Source of the DNA: Lachnospiraceae bacterium
GTDB lineage: Bacteria > Bacillota > Clostridia > Lachnospirales > Lachnospiraceae
Assembly (NCBI GenBank): GCA_017476665.1
Contig: JAFUZJ010000050.1
Span: forward strand, 1 to 64,000
Reading direction: 5' to 3'
DNA length: 64,000 nucleotides
In this document: positions 8,187 to 17,197 of the stretch, piece after piece
Position numbering within the stretch: position 1 is the stretch's first letter
Layout: each line of letters begins with the position of its first letter
The notes under the pieces: model-generated
Told to the model about the DNA's origin: nothing
The model's input: only the letters and a program-made list of their open reading frames with translations
Database searches by the model: none
Program-made: the position numbers and the translations under genes

Positions 8187-9374
8187 ATGGAAAAATTAAA
8201 TGTAATACATTATATGAATGAACTAAGAAACATTTTGTCATATGCTGCAAACATTGGTTTCTTTTTTGGTGCAGGTACATCTTGTGCATTTGGATTGCCA
8301 TCTATTGAACAGTTAACTAATGAAGTGAAAGATTCTCTTTTGGCAAGTCAGAAAGATTTGTTTGTGACAGTCGAGAATTTATTAAGAGATTTATCGAAAA
8401 AAACCACTATTACAATCGAGGATGTACTAAATCACCTAAGAGAAGTGAGAAGTTTGACTCAGGATAGACCAGACTATGAATTTAAAGGGCTGACAGGTGC
8501 ACAGGCTAAGGAATTAGATCACTCTATATGCAATGCTGTGTTTGAAATTATAAAAGCCAGAACAGAGAGTGCAAACGTTTCTGATTTGCGGCGTTTTTTT
8601 GCATGGTATGATGCGGCTAACAGAGGATTTGTTAAAGAGATTTATACAACGAATTATGATATGCTGTTAGAAATGGCAATGGAGGCTAATCGTACTCCGT
8701 ATTTTGACGGATTTACAGGATCTTATGAGCCTTTTTTTTCACCGGAAACGATAGAAGTATTTCCAGGCGAAAAGGATGTGACTAGCAAATGGATAAGATT
8801 GTGGAAAATCCACGGCTCGCTTAATTGGATGAAGAAGCTTGGCGATGAATTATCTGAGGAACACATTATTCGAGTTGGTAAAATTGATAAACCACAAAAT
8901 GAGCTTATGATTTATCCTTCAAGAGCGAAGTACAGTCTTTCCAGAAAAGAGCCGTATATTGCATATTTTGACCGATTAAAGAAGTATTTAAGTTATGGGG
9001 AGTGTGTATTTATTGTGTCAGGATATTCATTTGGAGACGAGCATATTAATGAAGTTATTTTTAATGCGTTGAGAAATAATAGTCGGCTATATGTCGTGGT
9101 GTTGTGTTATGGAGATGAGCAGGTAGAGGCAATGGAGAAATATGCTAGTGCATATATCAATCTGTGTGTTGCGGGTCCGACGAAAGTTATTGTAAATAGT
9201 ATGAAGAAAGAATGGATATATAATGAAGCGGAAGAGCAAGATATTGGCGCTGGGATGTACTGGGACAAAACGAGAAGTAAATTTTTATTGGGTGACTTCA
9301 AGAGCTTGATTGACTTTTTCATTGAAAATTCTGGACGAAAGAATGTCATTGAGGAGATGACTAATGCAAAGTGA
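8187..9374 (+). CDS. SIR2-family NADase of a SIR2-HerA defense system
   Basis: A protein of 395 residues starting at ATG 8187 behind GTGGAGGGG. SIR2 signatures are in order: GAGTS at 28-32, TTNYD at 154-158, the KIHGSLNW motif with His209, and SGYSFGDEHINE at about 278-289. Proteins of this type in two-gene SIR2-HerA systems hydrolyse NAD+ when phage DNA is sensed, causing abortive infection. The last bases overlap the start of the HerA gene (ATG at 9364, stop ending at 9374), so the two are translationally coupled. Catalytic residues appear intact. The role is known for the family and not shown for this protein. Confidence 0.88.
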   Translation: MEKLNVIHYMNELRNILSYAANIGFFFGAGTSCAFGLPSIEQLTNEVKDSLLASQKDLFVTVENLLRDLSKKTTITIEDVLNHLREVRSLTQDRPDYEFKGLTGAQAKELDHSICNAVFEIIKARTESANVSDLRRFFAWYDAANRGFVKEIYTTNYDMLLEMAMEANRTPYFDGFTGSYEPFFSPETIEVFPGEKDVTSKWIRLWKIHGSLNWMKKLGDELSEEHIIRVGKIDKPQNELMIYPSRAKYSLSRKEPYIAYFDRLKKYLSYGECVFIVSGYSFGDEHINEVIFNALRNNSRLYVVVLCYGDEQVEAMEKYASAYINLCVAGPTKVIVNSMKKEWIYNEAEEQDIGAGMYWDKTRSKFLLGDFKSLIDFFIENSGRKNVIEEMTNAK

Positions 9375-11136
9375 TGTTACATACTTAGGAAAAGTAATTC
9401 GAGTAGATTCTAATTCAATAGAGGTTGAGATCAGCAATGACATTCCATCGTCAAGTCCTATTATTAATGGAAAAGTTTATAAGTTAGGACAGATAGGAAC
9501 TTTTGTGAAAATTATCGCAGGAAATATCACAACTTTTGGACTGGTGGATTCTGTCAGTAATGCAGCGTCAAATATGTCATTGAATGCACAGGAAATGAAT
9601 CTTGGAAGTAGATTTTTAACGGTTAGTCTTGTTGGTGAAAAGATTGGGAGCAGAAGTTTTCAAAAGGGAATTGGACTCTATCCTACGATCAACGATGAAG
9701 TTCACCTTGTGACTGTCGAGGACCTTCAGGATATTTACGGAGGAACTACAGATATTGAGGGATGTCTTGCGATAGGAAAACATTCATCATCTGACAATTT
9801 GGACGTGTATTTAAATATACACAAGCTGGTTCTTAGGCATTCAGCAATATTAGGTTCTACGGGAAGCGGTAAATCTAACAGTGTTGTTGCTATTATAAAA
9901 AAACTGACAAGCCAAATGCTTAATTCTCGTATGGTTCTAATTGATCCGCATGGTGAATATGGATCAGCTTTTCCAGATGCAAAGGTATTTCGCATTGGTG
10001 ATCCCCAACGCCCGCTATATGTACCGTTTTGGTTGATGAACTTCGATGAACTTATGTATTTTTTGGTAGGTGCAAAGCCTGCGGATGATCAACGACCTGA
10101 ATATCGAGCATTTAGAGAGCTTATTGTTAGTGAAAAAAAGAAAAATTATCAATTGTTGGCAGGTGATGTAAATCGGGATTATATTACCGCAGACTCACCA
10201 ATTCCATTTAATATTCGCCAGCTATGGTATGATTTAAACAGGCGAGTGAACGCTACATACAAAAATCCGTCAACCCAGACAAGAGATACGGAATGTCTTG
10301 TTGATGAGGGAAATGCAGATAATTTGATACCTGCATCATTTAAACCGTATTCATTGAGCAATCAGGCCCCATACAAGTCGAAAGATACTATGTTTTACGC
10401 ATATGAAAAAAAGCTGATTTCCAGGTTGAAAGATAGTCGGTATGACTTTATGTTCTATCCCGGAGAATATCGTGATAGAGAATCGGGAAAAGATTTGCAT
10501 AATCTTCTGCAAGAATGGATTAGTGGCGAAGAAAGATTGACTATTCTTGACCTTAGCAATGTGCCTTTTGAAGTTATGGACATTACCGTGGGGCTGATTA
10601 CACGGTTTATCTATGATAGTATGTTCTGGGGACGATTTGAGGCAAATACCGGCAGAAACAGACCACTGTTGATTGCATATGAAGAGGCTCATACATATCT
10701 GGGGAAGGGCAATACATTTTATGCCAAGGATGCTGTTGAAAGAATATTTAAGGAAGGTCGGAAATTTGGCTTGGGAGCTATGGTAATTTCTCAGAGACCG
10801 TCAGAGCTTTCTGAAACAATACTTGCACAGGTTGGGACTTTTATTGCTTTACGATTAACTAATTCTTCAGACCAATCTATTGTGAAGTCAATGGCACCTG
10901 ATAATATGAGCAGTTTAATAAATTTGTTGCCATCATTGAGGATTGGAGAGGCTGTGATTGTAGGTGAGGCTATCAATATTCCTTCCAGGGTGAAGTTGCC
11001 CTTGCAGACGCCAAGACCGGATAGTTCTGATCCTGACGTGGTATCAGCCTGGAATAAAACATATCAAGTTACGGATGACAGCTATAAATCTGTCATTATG
11101 AATATACGTGAACAAAGAATTGCAGGAAGGACATAG
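9364..11136 (+). CDS. HerA-type DNA translocase/ATPase of the SIR2-HerA system
   Basis: A protein of 590 residues of the HerA/FtsK superfamily. The N-terminal 100 residues fit the HAS beta-barrel. Walker A is GSTGSGKS at 164-171, Walker B is LLIAYEEAH at 435-443, and ISQRPSE at 475-481 matches the conserved sensor/arginine segment. The family forms hexameric rings. Paired with SIR2 proteins they assemble large complexes that act in anti-phage immunity. The start overlaps the SIR2 gene by 11 bases and the stop is two bases before the KTSC gene, giving a tight three-gene unit. Confidence 0.88.
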   Translation: MQSDVTYLGKVIRVDSNSIEVEISNDIPSSSPIINGKVYKLGQIGTFVKIIAGNITTFGLVDSVSNAASNMSLNAQEMNLGSRFLTVSLVGEKIGSRSFQKGIGLYPTINDEVHLVTVEDLQDIYGGTTDIEGCLAIGKHSSSDNLDVYLNIHKLVLRHSAILGSTGSGKSNSVVAIIKKLTSQMLNSRMVLIDPHGEYGSAFPDAKVFRIGDPQRPLYVPFWLMNFDELMYFLVGAKPADDQRPEYRAFRELIVSEKKKNYQLLAGDVNRDYITADSPIPFNIRQLWYDLNRRVNATYKNPSTQTRDTECLVDEGNADNLIPASFKPYSLSNQAPYKSKDTMFYAYEKKLISRLKDSRYDFMFYPGEYRDRESGKDLHNLLQEWISGEERLTILDLSNVPFEVMDITVGLITRFIYDSMFWGRFEANTGRNRPLLIAYEEAHTYLGKGNTFYAKDAVERIFKEGRKFGLGAMVISQRPSELSETILAQVGTFIALRLTNSSDQSIVKSMAPDNMSSLINLLPSLRIGEAVIVGEAINIPSRVKLPLQTPRPDSSDPDVVSAWNKTYQVTDDSYKSVIMNIREQRIAGRT

Positions 11137-11138
11137 AT

Positions 11139-11357
11139 ATGGAAAGACAATATGTTGATTCAAGTATGATTACCAGTATAGGATATGATTTTTCGACATG
11201 TACTTTGGAAATTGAATTTAAGGGAGGTGCAGTATGGGATTATCCGGGAGTTCCGGAATATCTCTGGTATGAATTTGAGAACGCTGATTCCAAGGGAAAG
11301 TTTTTTCATCAAAATATAAATAAGCAGTATACTCCGCAGGGATATAGGGTTCAATAG
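11139..11357 (+). CDS. KTSC-domain small protein
   Basis: A 72-residue protein that is essentially one KTSC domain: SMITSIGYDFSTCTLEIEF, then VWDYPGVPEYLWYEF, and the defining run NADSKGKFFHQNI. The domain takes its name from lysyl-tRNA synthetase C-terminal-like sequences and has no settled function; binding to nucleic acid or to a partner is usually suggested. It starts two bases after the HerA stop, so it is co-transcribed with SIR2-HerA and may be a small accessory or regulatory subunit. That link is inferred from position. Confidence 0.8.
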   Translation: MERQYVDSSMITSIGYDFSTCTLEIEFKGGAVWDYPGVPEYLWYEFENADSKGKFFHQNINKQYTPQGYRVQ

Positions 11358-11478
11358 TTTTACGCAGATAGACAGAAAGCTGCTTTTAGGATCAGAATAG
11401 AAATACTATTTTAAAGCGTAATATAAATTTATTTAATGACGTTTCATTATAAAGTAGGCGATTTAAAGGTGGATAGCG

Positions 11479-13038
11479 ATGTATACTTTTCAAGTCATAA
11501 GATCCGAAAATAACATAAAACGAAATGGTTTTTATTTAGTACCAGATGATTGGGATGATTGGTTCGAATTTGAGATATCATTTCGTTTATGGATAATTGA
11601 CACTGAAAAGCAATGTATAGGCCGAGTAAAAATCGCGGAAATTAATCAAAGCGAAAGAAAGCCTTGTTTGCCTTCTTCTTTCAAAAATCTAGGGGATAAT
11701 TATGTTTCTGTTGGTTTTAATGAAGAATATTATGAAACATTAAAGCAAACAAAGTACAGAGAAAAAATTTTGAAGGCACTTAATGATATTGCCTATAATA
11801 TTAATATTTATGAGCAAGTTAAAGAATATCGTGTAACGAGGATTGCATTAATGCGGGAGTATTCTGATTCTATGTTACGAGGTCAGATTCATCGAATGGC
11901 ATTAGGTGGAGCTAGACTTACAGATTATAGATTTACTTATATTTTTCCCTCAAAGAATCCATTAACTGGTAAAAACGTTGAAATGCAGTTTGAAGTAGAG
12001 AGAGAAAATAAACCAGCAAGTAATATTCATGTTTTGATAGGGAAAAATGGTATCGGAAAAACTACAATTATTAAAAATATGATATATGCACTGGAAAATT
12101 GTAAAACAAAAGAGGAAGTAGGAAGATTAGAAAGTGATTGTATCACTGATTTTGTAAACATAGTATTTGTATCGTTTAGTGCATTTGATGAGGCAATATT
12201 TGAAGAGAACTTTGAAACAAAGTTTCCCATACAATATAAATTTGTAGGACTGTTAAAAAATAAAAGTATTAAGAGTAGAGATACACTTACAGAAGAATTT
12301 GTAGAAACAAGTTTTAACTTTTACACCAATTTATCTAAAATGAGATTGTGGAAAGAGACGATTCAGATATTGGAATCAGATAATACATTTCAGGAGTTAG
12401 AGATTACTGAATGGATTAGTGAGTCACATAAATCAAAATGGAAAAAGGAGATAGAAAACCGAGTAAAGGAAGATCCAAATGCGGATATAGATTCACGGAG
12501 AAGAATGTTAGGGGAAAGTCATCGGGAAAAGATTTACCCATTGTTTTCAATGCTGAGTTCTGGTCATAAGATTATTTTATTAACACTTGCTAATTTAATT
12601 AATTTAGTAGAGGAAAAAACCATTGTTTTTTTAGACGAACCGGAGGAACATCTACACCCTCCTCTTGTTGCTGCATTTATAAAAGCATTGTCTAATTTAT
12701 TGATATATCGGAATGGGGTAGGAATTATTGCAACACATTCTCCTGTTATAGTGCAAGAGGTACCTAAAAAATGTGTATGGATTTTAAAGCGATCAGGTAA
12801 TTATCTGATCCCGAGGAGACCGGAAATAGAGACTTATGGAGAAAACCTGGGTGAGTTAACTACGGAAGTATTTGGATATGAAGTAGATAGTTCAGGATTT
12901 CACAAAGAACTTCAGGAGGCTGTAAAAATAAGTAATACATATGAAGAAGCACGGGAAATTTTTAATAATCAGTTGGGCAAGGAAGCCAAATCTATATTAA
13001 GGGCGTATATGTACGATAAAGAGGAACACATGAAATAA
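11479..13038 (+). CDS. ptuA: Septu-type ATPase (PtuA-like)
   Basis: A protein of 519 residues of the SMC/ABC-like AAA class found in Septu and related nuclease systems. Walker A is GKNGIGKTT at 188-196, an ABC-signature-like LSSGHK is at 359-364, Walker B is TIVFLDEPEEHLHPP at about 381-395, and the His-switch IIATHSP is at 416-422. The N-terminal 170 residues before Walker A are unusual and may bind the target. An AAAGGTGG ribosome binding site precedes ATG 11479. The stop overlaps the next gene's ATG by one base. PtuA ATPases partner HNH nucleases in anti-phage defense; the exact subtype cannot be fixed from sequence alone. A promoter is presumably in 11358-11478, which is AT-rich and otherwise empty. 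Confidence 0.78.
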   Translation: MYTFQVIRSENNIKRNGFYLVPDDWDDWFEFEISFRLWIIDTEKQCIGRVKIAEINQSERKPCLPSSFKNLGDNYVSVGFNEEYYETLKQTKYREKILKALNDIAYNINIYEQVKEYRVTRIALMREYSDSMLRGQIHRMALGGARLTDYRFTYIFPSKNPLTGKNVEMQFEVERENKPASNIHVLIGKNGIGKTTIIKNMIYALENCKTKEEVGRLESDCITDFVNIVFVSFSAFDEAIFEENFETKFPIQYKFVGLLKNKSIKSRDTLTEEFVETSFNFYTNLSKMRLWKETIQILESDNTFQELEITEWISESHKSKWKKEIENRVKEDPNADIDSRRRMLGESHREKIYPLFSMLSSGHKIILLTLANLINLVEEKTIVFLDEPEEHLHPPLVAAFIKALSNLLIYRNGVGIIATHSPVIVQEVPKKCVWILKRSGNYLIPRRPEIETYGENLGELTTEVFGYEVDSSGFHKELQEAVKISNTYEEAREIFNNQLGKEAKSILRAYMYDKEEHMK

Positions 13039-13886
13039 TGATAAAACTAATAAAACCAGAGTTTAATCAATATGAAATTATTACTGACTGTACTTCACAA
13101 ATGAGAGATGACGATCGAAAACAACTTATACTAAACTGCAGAGATGAAATAGTTAGCGCAAGTGAGGAATATGACAGAAAGGCTAGTGCAGGGCAATTAT
13201 CACTCATTAGTGTTCACGATAGGTTACTTGGCGGTGCGTCAAAAGATGATATGACAAAACTTTATGAACAGAGATTTGCTTCTAAAAGAGCATATGGGAG
13301 AGTATATTATGATAAGATTAAATTGCTATCTCCCAATTTTAGATGCCCTTATTGTGCGCAAAGAGGGGTTGGTACATTAGATCATTATTTACCAAAATCA
13401 AAATATCCGGTTTATGCGGTAACTCCCTATAATCTGGTGCCGGCATGTATGGAATGCAATAAAGTAAAGATGGATGAAAATTTTGGTCGTAGAGAGGAGG
13501 AGGTAATACATCCATATTACGACGATTTTTCCGGTGAAAAATGGGTTGCAGCAAATATGATAGAGGAAGAACCGATTGCATTTGAGTTTTTTGTAAGATG
13601 TCCAGAGTGTTGGGATCATACTAAGAAAAGAAGGGCGGAAAACCATTTTTATAGATTTCAATTAGGTACACTGTATAAGCCGTATGCATCTGAAGAATTT
13701 GGAGCATGTTACAGCAGAATAAAAAGATTATATTTAAAAGGCGGAAAAGATTTAGCTGTTAAAGATTTAAATGAGCAGATAATAGATAGAGATACCATTC
13801 GGTTAAATACATGGCAGGCTGCGATGTATCAAGCTATTATAGATAGTCAGTGGTTTTGGGAGACTTATTTGCCACAAAATACCTAG
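13038..13886 (+). CDS. ptuB: HNH endonuclease (PtuB-like) of the Septu pair
   Basis: A protein of 282 residues with an HNH nuclease in its first half: zinc-binding CPYC at 103-106, the catalytic DHYLPKSKYP with H116, and CMECNKVK at 137-144 completing the zinc site and the Asn of the motif. This is the arrangement of PtuB-type effectors, which cut nucleic acid when licensed by the PtuA ATPase. The start overlaps the ATPase stop by one base (TAATG), implying coupled translation and fixed stoichiometry. The C-terminal 130 residues, including a further Cys pair (RCPEC), are family-specific. Confidence 0.82.
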   Translation: MIKLIKPEFNQYEIITDCTSQMRDDDRKQLILNCRDEIVSASEEYDRKASAGQLSLISVHDRLLGGASKDDMTKLYEQRFASKRAYGRVYYDKIKLLSPNFRCPYCAQRGVGTLDHYLPKSKYPVYAVTPYNLVPACMECNKVKMDENFGRREEEVIHPYYDDFSGEKWVAANMIEEEPIAFEFFVRCPECWDHTKKRRAENHFYRFQLGTLYKPYASEEFGACYSRIKRLYLKGGKDLAVKDLNEQIIDRDTIRLNTWQAAMYQAIIDSQWFWETYLPQNT

Positions 13887-13904
13887 ATATATAAGGGGTA
13901 TAAC

Positions 13905-14858
13905 ATGGACGAAAGAGAAATGATTGAGAGTATTTCAAAATTTGAATGTTCTGATGGAAGAAACTTAAATTTATCAGATCAATTTATTAAAAATAAGTTG
14001 TGTAATGCGTTATCAAATAAAAATATTTTATGTTTAGCACGCGGGGAGGGGCGTAGCGGAGTATTAAATGATATAGTATTTCATCCAGAAATATTGTTTG
14101 ATTGGGGTGAAAAATCAGTACATGCTTTATTAAATAATGAAGATCAGCATTTAAGGAGATTTTGTGATCCAGGTATTATAGATAAAGATATAATGGAGTA
14201 TTATATTACTAAATATGCAGAACAACTAAAGGGATACTATTATCGGTATAGATATTTCAAGCGTAGTGAACAAGATGTAAATAGATTTCTCGATAAATTG
14301 AAAGAACAAATTAATGAAGAGTATAATGAAGAGGAACTTTTATGTGTAAAAGAATGGTTAATCTATGCACTTCATACAATGGGAGAAAAGGAATTTAAAA
14401 AGATTACGCCATGTATATCATGCAGTTATGGAACAAATCGGTTTACAATTGCTCATAAATTTGGACTCGGACATAATAATCCTTATTTTGTAATAATGGA
14501 TTGTTGGGTTGATAAAAGAGAAGAGGGGCGTGCATATAAACGGACAGAATACGTAAATGAAGTTCTAAAAAAATATGGATTGGATTGGTTTAATAATAAA
14601 AATAATGAAATAATGCTTAAGTATGGAATTTTTCCGCAGCATTTAGTGGGCTACTATTTACTAGATAGAGATTCTACATATAAATATGTCATTAATAGAC
14701 ATTACGTAGATGAGTGGGAAAGAAATTCGGATTTCGAAATAGGAGATCCAATATATTTTGAACAGATAATCGATTTTAAAAATTTAGGCCCCTACAACAC
14801 GGTATATGAGTATAATGGAAGATGTTTTTCGATTGCAGCAAAAAGGTCTAGTTTATAA
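13905..14858 (+). CDS. Hypothetical protein following the Septu pair
   Basis: An unrecognised protein of 317 residues, starting 18 bases after the HNH gene with a modest AAGGGG ribosome binding site. It has no signal peptide or membrane segment. Visible features are a possible loop LARGEGRSG near residues 46-54, a Tyr/Arg-rich stretch (YYYRYRYFKR) and a Cys-Ile-Ser-Cys segment near residue 170. None identifies a family for me. It shares the base composition, strand and spacing of the Septu genes and is probably a third component, a protective partner, or an independent passenger. Confidence 0.55.
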   Translation: MDEREMIESISKFECSDGRNLNLSDQFIKNKLCNALSNKNILCLARGEGRSGVLNDIVFHPEILFDWGEKSVHALLNNEDQHLRRFCDPGIIDKDIMEYYITKYAEQLKGYYYRYRYFKRSEQDVNRFLDKLKEQINEEYNEEELLCVKEWLIYALHTMGEKEFKKITPCISCSYGTNRFTIAHKFGLGHNNPYFVIMDCWVDKREEGRAYKRTEYVNEVLKKYGLDWFNNKNNEIMLKYGIFPQHLVGYYLLDRDSTYKYVINRHYVDEWERNSDFEIGDPIYFEQIIDFKNLGPYNTVYEYNGRCFSIAAKRSSL

Positions 14859-14973
14859 GAGTACAAAAGAATAGGTATTTGTGATTAAGAACATGCAGAT
14901 TATATATTGTTTCAGCTATCTGCTTTGTTTAAGTTGTACAAGTCGTGCATCTTAAGCAAGGTTTTTAGAGAAT

Positions 14974-15195
14974 TTATTTCATGGATGAGGTATTTCTACA
15001 TGATAATTCCTCGGAATCCTCATCGACCTTATTTCCAGTGCTGTTCATATGATCCAACGCATACTTGCAGCACTGGACAACCAGGGCATTGGTGGAAACA
15101 TTCTCTGTTGCAGCGATTTGCTCCAGCTTTCTTAATAAGGTTTCTTCAATTCGGAAAGTTTTGTTGATGTAATGTTTTTTTTCTACTTTGAACAT
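14974..15195 (-). CDS. Ribbon-helix-helix DNA-binding protein
   Basis: A small protein of about 73 residues with one predicted ribbon-helix-helix fold: the strand YINKTFRIEE, then helices LLRKLEQIAATEN and VSTNALVVQCCKYALDHM. Such proteins bind operators as dimers and are often antitoxins or plasmid/island regulators. The ATG at 15195 is chosen over an upstream TTG at 15207; neither has a strong ribosome binding site. It is convergent with the last island gene and near the island's edge. No toxin partner is seen beside it. Confidence 0.6.
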   Translation of the reverse strand: MFKVEKKHYINKTFRIEETLLRKLEQIAATENVSTNALVVQCCKYALDHMNSTGNKVDEDSEELSCRNTSSMK

Positions 15196-15233
15196 ATAAA
15201 TATGCAACGTTTTAAAAGATATGAAATAAACGT

Positions 15234-15611
15234 TTAACTATACTTTTTGATCACAGCTTTTAACTCTGCTATATCTTTCTTCATGCGGGTGTCATCCTCG
15301 TTTGTTTTTAATAATGCATCGCAAAGAGTGCTTATTGAAATGGCATTGCGAAAACACATATAAGTATCGCGGAAATTGTTCAGGATGGCATCTTTACAAG
15401 CCTCTGTCGGACGGTAGGTGCGACTTAATACCTTGCCGCTATGAGTGACACCGGTTACCTCTATGAGGTTTTCACGCAAAAGTTTGCGAAGTACTGCTGT
15501 AACCGTACTTTGGGTCAGACCATCTCCTGCATTTACAATATCAGTTGCCATCATAGGCTGTTCAGCTTTCCATAAAATATTTAAGATATCTAATTCTCTT
15601 CGACTCATCAT
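15234..15611 (-). CDS. BlaI/MecI-family transcriptional repressor
   Basis: A protein of 125 residues with the winged-helix N-terminus of BlaI/MecI/CopY repressors: SRRELDILNILWKAEQPMMATDIV, then LTQSTVTAVLRKLLRENLIEV, where the recognition helix is expected. The C-terminal part would form the dimerisation helices. Family members repress genes until a BlaR1/MecR1-type membrane protease cleaves them; no such sensor gene is adjacent. AGAGAGG precedes the start. The gene has its own consensus promoter and a palindromic candidate operator, which fits autorepression. Confidence 0.82.
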   Translation of the reverse strand: MMSRRELDILNILWKAEQPMMATDIVNAGDGLTQSTVTAVLRKLLRENLIEVTGVTHSGKVLSRTYRPTEACKDAILNNFRDTYMCFRNAISISTLCDALLKTNEDDTRMKKDIAELKAVIKKYS

Positions 15612-15661
15612 GTGTTTTTACCTCTCTGTACAAGGACAAATTATTTGTATAAGCTAAAAAA

Positions 15662-15703
15662 TGTAAACATGTATATTATAAAGCACATTTATTGACAAGT
15701 CAA
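15662..15703 (-). promoter_or_regulatory. Promoter and candidate operator of the BlaI-type gene
   Basis: On the minus strand TTGACT (15703-15698) and TATAAT (15680-15675) are 17 bases apart, a near-consensus sigma-A promoter. Just downstream, over the expected transcription start, is a partly palindromic TATACATGTTTACA (15675-15662, overlapping the -10). TACA/TGTA half-sites are typical of BlaI-family operators, so autoregulation is likely. Confidence 0.6.
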
Positions 15704-15838
15704 TTCTCAACTATTTGACAAAAGCGTCTTTACGAAATAAGTGCGGTGATATAAAATAGGAGGTGCCTGTGGTTTTGAGGCAAGAATATATTATTGATTA
15801 GAAGGTATGACGCAATAATCTGGTAGGAGGAATCAGAC

Positions 15839-17197
15839 GTGAGCAAGAAGAAAAAAACAACACAAAGTACTGAGGTAAAAACCGGAACGTCTGCGCTGGG
15901 CGAAGCCGGAATCTATGACGCCAGGACGTTAGGAACACCGAAAATGCTGCTGCTCGGACTGCAGCACATGTTCGCCATGTTTGGGGCTACGATCCTGGTG
16001 CCGATGCTGACCGGACTGGATGTGTCCACGACGCTTTTGTTTGCGGGTTTGGGGACGCTGTTGTTCCATCTGATCACAAAGGGGAGGGTACCGGCATTTC
16101 TGGGATCTTCGTTTGCGTATCTGGGAGGATATGCGGCGGTGGCGCCCATGATAGACGGCGTGGCGAACAAAGCGATGCTGCCTTACGCATGCTTCGGCGT
16201 GGCCTGTTCAGGCTTGCTGTATCTGGTTTTAGCGGCGTTGATCAAGGCGTTTGGCGTGGAGAAGGTGATGCGGTTTTTCCCGCCCATTGTGACCGGACCG
16301 ATCATCATTGCCATTGGATTGACTCTTTCCCAGTCTGCGATTGATAACTGCTCTGCCGATTGGCTGGTAGCGCTGGTGGCGATCGTGCTGGTGATCGTCT
16401 GCAATATCTGGGGCAAAGGGATGGTGCGGATCGTCCCCATTATCATCGGCGTGATAGGGTCCTATTTATTTGCAGCTGTGTTGGGACGTGTGGATTTTAC
16501 GGCGGTGCGGGAGGCACAATGGTTTGGTTTGCCAATCCATTGGAATGAGACAGCATTTTCGGTGCTGGGGAACGGAGACAGCTCTATGCTGATCACGGCG
16601 ATGATCACGATCATGCCGATCGCGTTGGCTACGATGGTGGAGCATATCGGAGATATCTCGGCAATCTCGATGACGGTGGGAAAGAACTTTATTGCCAGTC
16701 CGGGACTGCATCGTACGCTGACCGGCGACGGTATTGCGACGATCCTTGCTTCCCTGTTCGGTGCGCCGGCTAACACAACGTACGGAGAAAATACAGGCGT
16801 GCTTTCTCTGACTAAGGTGTATGACCCGGTGGTGATCCGGATCGCAGCGGGATTTGCAATTTTGTTCGCGTTTTCACCCAAGGTGGCGGCAGTGATCGGG
16901 TGCATGCCGACGGCAACCTGCGGCGGTGTGTCGCTGGTGCTTTACGGTATGATCTCTGCGGTGGGTGTGCGGAATATCGTGGAGACCCAGGTGGATTTCA
17001 CCAAGTCCCGCAATGTGATCATTGCGGCGTTGATCCTGGTGCTTTCCATCGGAATTAAGTACAGCGCGGCAGGAGCGCTGGCGTTTCAGCTGGGCAGTCT
17101 GAATATCAGTCTGTCGGGATTGGCAGTGGGAGCAATCGTGGGAATCGTCCTGAATGCGATCCTGCCGGGAAAAGATTTTAAGTTTGAGATGACTTAA
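15839..17197 (+). CDS. uraA: Uracil permease, NCS2 family
   Basis: A protein of 452 residues with about 12-14 hydrophobic segments, typical of NCS2 nucleobase:cation symporters. Diagnostic motifs are LGLQHMFAMFGAT in the first membrane helix, the substrate-site EHIGDIS near the middle, and GENTGVLSLTKVYDP, which matches the UraA branch more than the xanthine or urate branch. The GTG start at 15839 is supported by AGGAGG eight bases upstream. Its 3' end overlaps that of the convergent thioesterase gene by a few bases. It imports uracil for salvage at the cytoplasmic membrane. Confidence 0.85.
   Translation: MSKKKKTTQSTEVKTGTSALGEAGIYDARTLGTPKMLLLGLQHMFAMFGATILVPMLTGLDVSTTLLFAGLGTLLFHLITKGRVPAFLGSSFAYLGGYAAVAPMIDGVANKAMLPYACFGVACSGLLYLVLAALIKAFGVEKVMRFFPPIVTGPIIIAIGLTLSQSAIDNCSADWLVALVAIVLVIVCNIWGKGMVRIVPIIIGVIGSYLFAAVLGRVDFTAVREAQWFGLPIHWNETAFSVLGNGDSSMLITAMITIMPIALATMVEHIGDISAISMTVGKNFIASPGLHRTLTGDGIATILASLFGAPANTTYGENTGVLSLTKVYDPVVIRIAAGFAILFAFSPKVAAVIGCMPTATCGGVSLVLYGMISAVGVRNIVETQVDFTKSRNVIIAALILVLSIGIKYSAAGALAFQLGSLNISLSGLAVGAIVGIVLNAILPGKDFKFEMT

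Noticed and set aside
15715-15755. TTGACA at 15715 with TATAAA at 15750 as the uracil permease promoter
   Set aside because: The spacing of 29 bases is too long for sigma-A; no better promoter was clear, so none is listed.
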